Below are positions 63,178-64,000 of a stretch of 64,000 nt of DNA, piece by piece. Position numbers and translations under genes: made by a program. This stretch comes from Chromatiaceae bacterium (GTDB taxonomy: Bacteria; Pseudomonadota; Gammaproteobacteria; Chromatiales; Chromatiaceae). Location of the stretch: contig JAJDNF010000002.1 in NCBI GenBank assembly GCA_022340805.1, forward strand, positions 1-64,000, read 5' to 3'. Each line of letters begins with the position of its first letter. Positions within the stretch are counted from its first letter, which is position 1. The notes under the pieces are model-generated. The model was not told the origin of the DNA, did not search any database, and saw only the letters and a list, made by a program, of their open reading frames with translations.

Positions 63178-64000
63178 ATGCACATCCTTGTTGTCACTCC
63201 AGCACAACCGGGCTCTCTGTCCGGCAATCGGGCCACGGCCAACCGCTGGGCGCGGTTGCTGCGCTCGCTGGGTCATCGCGTCGATGTTGTGGTCGAATAT
63301 CGCGGTGAGACCGCCGACCTGATGATCGCCCTGCATGCCTGGCGCAGTGCGGCTGCGGTGCAGGCGTTTTCCCGTCTTCATCCCGACCGGCCCCTGGTGG
63401 TTGTGCTCACCGGGACCGACGCCTATCGATTTATCCACACCCATGCCGACGAAACCCTCGCCTCGCTGGCCACGGCGGATCGCATAGTCGGTTTGCATCG
63501 ATTGATCTCCACCTGCGTGCCCGATGCCGAGCTTCACAAGCTGCGCGTTATCTATCAGTCGGCCAGGCCGCTGGCCGGGCACAGGCGGCCGCGACAAGTC
63601 TTCCGTGTCTGCGTCGCCGGTCATCTGCGCGAAGAGAAGGATTCGTTGCGCTCGGCCTATGCGGTGCGCGACCTGCCGGCAGGCAGCCGTATCCGGGTTG
63701 ATGCCTACGGCAAGGCCCATAGCGGGGAATGGGACAGCGCGGCGCGTGCCGAAGCGACTGCAAATCCGCGCTATCGCTGGCATGGCGAGGTTGCGCACGC
63801 GCGGCTGCGCGATGTCTACCGGCGCTCGCACCTTTTGGCCCTGACCTCGCGCATGGAGGGCGGTGCCAACGTCATCTCCGAGGCAGTCATGGCGGATCTG
63901 CCTGTGGTTGCGTCGCGGATCCCGGGCTCGGTGGGGTTGCTCGGTGACGACTACCCCGGCTACTACCCGGCAGCAGATACCCGGGCCCTGCGCGATCTGC
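63178..64000 (+). CDS. senB: Selenosugar synthase SenB-type glycosyltransferase (C-terminus outside window)
   Basis: An open frame starts with ATG at 63178 and is still open at the window edge (274 codons). The product begins MHILVVTPAQPGSLSGNRAT, has GETADLMIALHAWRSAAAV, LVVVLTGTDAYRFIHTHAD, FRVCVAGHLREEKDSLRSAY and ALTSRMEGGANVISEAVMAD, the last with the E-x-x-x-NVI-x-E pattern of GT-B glycosyltransferases. The HLREEKD and EGGANVISEA segments are typical of the selD-associated glycosyltransferase family (TIGR04348) now known as SenB. SenB joins selenophosphate and a UDP-sugar to make a 1-selenosugar, the selenium donor for SenA. About 40-60 residues are missing at the C-terminus. Confidence 0.88.
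   Translation, partial: MHILVVTPAQPGSLSGNRATANRWARLLRSLGHRVDVVVEYRGETADLMIALHAWRSAAAVQAFSRLHPDRPLVVVLTGTDAYRFIHTHADETLASLATADRIVGLHRLISTCVPDAELHKLRVIYQSARPLAGHRRPRQVFRVCVAGHLREEKDSLRSAYAVRDLPAGSRIRVDAYGKAHSGEWDSAARAEATANPRYRWHGEVAHARLRDVYRRSHLLALTSRMEGGANVISEAVMADLPVVASRIPGSVGLLGDDYPGYYPAADTRALRDL

Overview
The window is high-GC DNA from what looks like a sulfur-oxidising gammaproteobacterium. The pointers are a soxX-soxA pair, DsrE-like and rhodanese proteins, a 2-oxoacid:ferredoxin oxidoreductase, several c-type cytochromes and thiol-redox proteins, and protein sequences of gammaproteobacterial style. The assignment is inferred from gene content; there is no rRNA or tRNA to anchor it. No rRNA, tRNA, CRISPR array, prophage or complete insertion sequence was seen.

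Layout. 1-8 kb: the start of a DCC-family thiol protein, a thioredoxin-like/DsbD (ScsB-like) thiol-redox pair, an unusual fusion of a TAXI solute-binding protein with a metallo-beta-lactamase, a predicted lipoprotein of glycosidase fold, and an NAD(P)-binding protein. 8-13 kb: a worn accessory zone with transposase remnants, an intact CDF metal exporter followed by a decaying second CDF gene, and a papain-like/DUF4105-like gene cut by an in-frame stop. 13-20 kb: korA-korB-ferritin-like operon, a beta-CASP nuclease, a P-type ATPase remnant and soxXA. 20-34 kb: MscS/YbiO-like channel, BenE-type symporter, a Met-rich heptad coiled-coil protein, broken ZIP, NifX-like and alkylsulfatase genes, katG, and a PAS-GGDEF-EAL gene with several lesions. 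35-41 kb: DUF2182/DUF1326 pair, YaeQ, and a sulfur-signalling island (DsrE, VTT-rhodanese and sterol-desaturase-like genes, divergent from an ArsR-rhodanese regulator with a palindromic operator candidate). 42-51 kb: a lipid A or envelope glycosylation operon, a coiled-coil membrane protein, a PRPP synthetase/AMP-phosphorylase-like pair and trkA-trkH. 51-59 kb: phosphodiesterase, LssY-C lipoprotein, broken patatin, cardiolipin synthase, frameshifted PPK2 and a cytochrome c.

The most notable system is at the right edge (59.4-64 kb). A selenide,water dikinase fused to an FAD/NAD(P)H oxidoreductase and an EgtB-type protein (SenA) lie together, divergent from a glycosyltransferase (SenB) that runs off the window. 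Together these match the selenoneine (senABC) pathway: selenophosphate, then a selenosugar, then selenoneine from hercynine.

Two families of short dispersed repeats (about 200 bp and 170-250 bp) sit between genes throughout and often lie beside truncated genes. The number of decayed metal-transport genes, together with these repeats and the transposase scraps, suggests an accessory region that gained genes and is now eroding.
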